Part shown: positions 61,629 through 64,000 of the stretch, piece after piece
Layout: each line of letters starts with the position of its first letter
Position numbering within the stretch: the first letter of the stretch is position 1
Program-made: the position numbers and the translations under genes
DNA from: Bradyrhizobium zhanjiangense
GTDB lineage: Bacteria; Pseudomonadota; Alphaproteobacteria; Rhizobiales; Xanthobacteraceae
DNA length: 64,000 bases
Assembly: GCF_004114935.1 (NCBI RefSeq)
Contig: NZ_CP022221.1
Location: 5,725,001-5,789,000 of the forward strand
Direction of reading: 5' to 3'
Notes under the pieces: model-generated
Told to the model about the DNA's origin: nothing
The model's database searches: none
Seen by the model: only the letters and a program-made list of their open reading frames with translations

Positions 61629-62696
61629 TTAATTGAACTTCAGCTCGTCGGCGCCGATTTCGGCGAAATATGGCGCCAGCATCTGCGGCGTCACATCCTC
61701 GATCCGCGGCGGCGACCACGACGGATTGCGATCCTTGTCGATCACGGCCGCGCGCACGCCCTCGCGGAAATCGTCGCTACGGAAGACCTCCAGCGCGGCG
61801 CGATATTCGCGCACCAGGCACTCTTCAAGGCTCGATGATTTGCGCGCGAGCCGCAGCAGGTTCAGCGTCACCACCATGCCGCGCGGCGATTTCTCGTTGA
61901 GCGTCTTCAGTGTCGTCAGAGCGAATTCGGAGCCGTCGCGCTTGAGCGCTGTGAAGATGTCTTCCATGCGGTCGAAGCCAAACAATGCGTCGATAGTCGG
62001 CTCCTTTGCGGCGACCGGGCCTGCGGTTTCACCGGTCGAAAAACCGTTGATGAGCTTGCTGACGTCGACGGCGGTCGCGCGCGAGTGCAGCTTCGTCAGG
62101 GCTTCGCGCAGCTCCGGCAACCTCCCGCCCGGCACGACCCAGTCGGCGAACTTCGCATGGATCGCATCCGGCCCGTTCATGGTCTGGCCGGTCAGCCCGA
62201 AATAGGTGCCGATCTCGCCCGGCGAATGCGACAACAAAAAGGTGCCGCCAACATCCGGGAAGAAGCCGAGCCCAACCTCGGGCATCGCCAGCTTGGTGCG
62301 ATCGGTGACGACACGGTGGCTGGCATGGGCTGACAAACCGACGCCGCCACCCATCACGATGCCGTCCATGAACGCCACATACGGCTTCGGAAACGTCTTG
62401 ATCCGGGCGTTGAGGATGTATTCCTCGCGCCACAGGATCTTGCCGAGGTCCCCATTGACTTTGGAGCTTTCCCAGAGCGTGCGAATGTCGCCGCCGGCGC
62501 ACAGGCCACGCTCGCCGGCACCTTCCAGCAGGATCACGGTGATGCCCGGATCGGCCTCGAAGCGGTCGAGCGCCTTGTCGATGTCGCGAAACATCTCCAG
62601 CGTCACGGCGTTGAGCGCCTTCGGGCGGTTGAGGCGGATCACGCCAGCTGCGCCCTCGACGCGGGCGATCAGGTCGCCCTCTTCCACGCCGCTCAT
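61629..62696 (-). CDS. 3-Hydroxyisobutyryl-CoA hydrolase (crotonase family)
   Basis: A 355-residue crotonase-fold enzyme, longer than simple enoyl-CoA hydratases and of typical HIBYL-CoA hydrolase length. GERGLCAGGDIRTLW (oxyanion hole) and MPEVGLGFFPDVGGTFLLS (catalytic Glu and Asp region) fit that group. It releases 3-hydroxyisobutyrate from its CoA ester. The gene overlaps the acyl-CoA dehydrogenase stop by four bases and precedes mmsB, matching the valine pathway order. Confidence 0.92.
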   Translation of the reverse strand: MSGVEEGDLIARVEGAAGVIRLNRPKALNAVTLEMFRDIDKALDRFEADPGITVILLEGAGERGLCAGGDIRTLWESSKVNGDLGKILWREEYILNARIKTFPKPYVAFMDGIVMGGGVGLSAHASHRVVTDRTKLAMPEVGLGFFPDVGGTFLLSHSPGEIGTYFGLTGQTMNGPDAIHAKFADWVVPGGRLPELREALTKLHSRATAVDVSKLINGFSTGETAGPVAAKEPTIDALFGFDRMEDIFTALKRDGSEFALTTLKTLNEKSPRGMVVTLNLLRLARKSSSLEECLVREYRAALEVFRSDDFREGVRAAVIDKDRNPSWSPPRIEDVTPQMLAPYFAEIGADELKFN

Positions 62697-63838
62697 CTCG
62701 CGCCCTCGATCAATTTGCGCGCCACGATGAGCCGCATGATTTCATTGGTGCCTTCGAGGATCTGGTGCACGCGCAAATCGCGCACGATCTTCTCGATGCC
62801 GTATTCGCTGAGGTAGCCGTAGCCGCCGTGAAGCTGCAGCGCCTGGTTGGCGACCTCGAAGCCGACGTCGGTGCCAAACCGCTTTGCCATGGCACACAGC
62901 ATGGTGGCATCGGGGTCCTTGCGGTCGAGCGCTGCCGCTGCACGCCACAAGAAGGTGCGCGCGGCCTCGAGCTCGATCGCCATGTCGGCGAGACGGAATT
63001 GCAGCGACTGGAATTCGTCGAGGCGCTTTCCAAACGCCTTGCGCTCCTTCATGTATGCGCGCGCCTTGTCGAGCGCTATTTGCGCGCCACCAAGCGAGCA
63101 CGCGGTGATGTTGAGGCGGCCTCCGTCGAGACCGGCCATCGCGATCTTGAAGCCGGCGCCCTCTTCGCTGAGGCGGTTGGCGACCGGCACGCGGGCGTTC
63201 TCGAACATCACCGCCCGGGTCGGCTGCGCGTTCCAGCCCATCTTGCGCTCATTGGCACCGAACGAGACGCCCGGCGTCTTGCCGTCGATGACGAGGGTCG
63301 AGATGCCGCCGGGACCATTGCCACCGGTCCTGACCATCGCGACCAGGATGTCGGTGCCGCCGGCGCCCGAGATGAACTGCTTCTGGCCGTTGAGAACGTA
63401 ATGATCGCCATCGCGCACCGCGCGGGTGCGCAGCGCTGCTGCATCGGAGCCGGCGCCCGGCTCCGTCAGGCAGTAGCTCGCGATCAGCTCCATGGTGCAG
63501 AGCTTTGGCAGCCATGTGTGGCGCTGGGTATCACTGCCGAAAGCATCGATCATCCAGGACGCCATGTTGTGGATGGAGATGAAGGCCGAAGTGGTCGGGC
63601 AGCCCGTCGCCAGTGCCTCGAAGATCAGCGCCGCATCGAACCGCGTCATGGCGGAGCCGCCGACGTCATCGCGGATGTAGATGCCGCCCATGCCGAGCGT
63701 GGCGGCCTCGCGCATCACGTCGACCGGGAAATGCTTCTCCTCGTCCCAACGTAACGCGTGCGGCGCGATCTTTTCCGCTGCAAACGCCAAAGCCATGTCG
63801 CGAATTGCGACCTGATCCTCGTTCAGAGCGAACTGCAT
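62693..63838 (-). CDS. Acyl-CoA dehydrogenase, isobutyryl-CoA type
   Basis: A 381-residue FAD enzyme of normal ACAD length. YCLTEPGAGSDAAAL contacts FAD, KQFISGAGGTDILVAMVR fits branched-chain members, and ILEGTNEIMRLIVARKLI ends the protein, with the catalytic base position in the last helix region. Its operon with HIBYL-CoA hydrolase and mmsB points to isobutyryl-CoA (valine) as substrate; this is by context. It is the first gene of the operon. Confidence 0.92.
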   Translation of the reverse strand: MQFALNEDQVAIRDMALAFAAEKIAPHALRWDEEKHFPVDVMREAATLGMGGIYIRDDVGGSAMTRFDAALIFEALATGCPTTSAFISIHNMASWMIDAFGSDTQRHTWLPKLCTMELIASYCLTEPGAGSDAAALRTRAVRDGDHYVLNGQKQFISGAGGTDILVAMVRTGGNGPGGISTLVIDGKTPGVSFGANERKMGWNAQPTRAVMFENARVPVANRLSEEGAGFKIAMAGLDGGRLNITACSLGGAQIALDKARAYMKERKAFGKRLDEFQSLQFRLADMAIELEAARTFLWRAAAALDRKDPDATMLCAMAKRFGTDVGFEVANQALQLHGGYGYLSEYGIEKIVRDLRVHQILEGTNEIMRLIVARKLIEGAR

Positions 63839-63864
63839 GCTGCCGCCTAACCTTTCACTCCATC

Positions 63865-63979
63865 GTCATTGCGAGCGCAGCGGAGCAATCCAGCATCCCT
63901 CGGCAGAGACAGTCTGGATTGCTTCGTCGCACCAGCGCAAAATTGCTTCGCAATTTTGTCGCGGGCTCCTCGCAATGAC
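63865..63979. repeat. Dispersed inverted repeat, family A (long variant)
   Basis: GTCATTGCGAGCGCAGCGGA and GGGCTCCTCGCAATGAC are the ends. An extra CAAAATTGCTTCGCAATTTTG palindrome sits in the right half. It fills the space upstream of the valine operon to the edge of the window. Confidence 0.9.
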
Positions 63980-64000
63980 GACTGGGCTACAGCCCTACTT

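Overview
The window looks like chromosomal DNA of a Bradyrhizobium-type alphaproteobacterium (family Nitrobacteraceae). The reasons are high GC with strong G/C third-position bias, gene content typical of that group (guaA, guaB and an rsmB-type methyltransferase close together, rlmE next to a Ppx/GppA phosphatase, many acyl-CoA enzymes), and many copies of imperfect inverted repeats of the kind scattered through Bradyrhizobium and Rhodopseudomonas genomes (ends GTCATTGCGAG/CTCGCAATGAC and GTCATTCCGG/CCGGAATGAC). The genus is an inference from recall, not from a search.

Layout. 1-6.2 kb: small housekeeping and hypothetical genes (ArsC-like, CsaA-like, TetR plus TauE/SafE exporter, GST, DUF429) and the RNA ligase rtcB. 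6.2-11.2 kb: an ECF-type sigma factor coupled to a tiny DUF2892 membrane protein, a serine hydrolase, a frameshifted GNAT gene, a Lin0512-family protein and a thiamine-diphosphate enzyme. 11.3-16.2 kb: a type I secretion operon (ABC ATPase and HlyD adaptor) flanked by two low-complexity proteins that share a VGGLLH motif and may be its cargo. 16.3-29.4 kb: an accessory-looking stretch with regulators and their visible operators, MFS transporter, PIN toxin-antitoxin pair, frameshifted cupin, ATP-grasp/metallopeptidase pair, TetR divergon with a degenerate peptide deformylase, ArsR/SRPBCC pair, AraC-GyrI regulator and a NylB-like hydrolase. 29.5-47.3 kb: HNH nuclease, guaA, cold-shock gene, rsmB, guaB, transporters, a long Gln/Thr-rich secreted protein with a peptidoglycan-binding domain, rlmE and ppx/gppA. 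47.4-55.6 kb: an isolated molybdenum hydroxylase large subunit, hotdog dehydratase-like protein, YaiI, ABC-F ATPase, D-threonine-aldolase-like enzyme and a flavoprotein. 55.7-57.2 kb: a complete IS5-type insertion sequence with a passenger gene. 57.2-63.8 kb: acyl-CoA metabolism, with an SDR/MaoC/acyl-CoA ligase group followed by three valine-catabolism genes (acyl-CoA dehydrogenase, 3-hydroxyisobutyryl-CoA hydrolase, 3-hydroxyisobutyrate dehydrogenase).

Most genes are ordinary chromosomal ones. The parts most worth following up are the type I secretion island with its unusual flanking proteins, the IS element whose passenger gene takes its stop codon from the target site, the coupled ATP-grasp/metallopeptidase module bracketed by 116-bp direct repeats, the deformylase homologue that has lost metal ligands, and the sigma factor coupled to a 69-residue membrane protein. 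No rRNA, tRNA, CRISPR array or prophage was seen.
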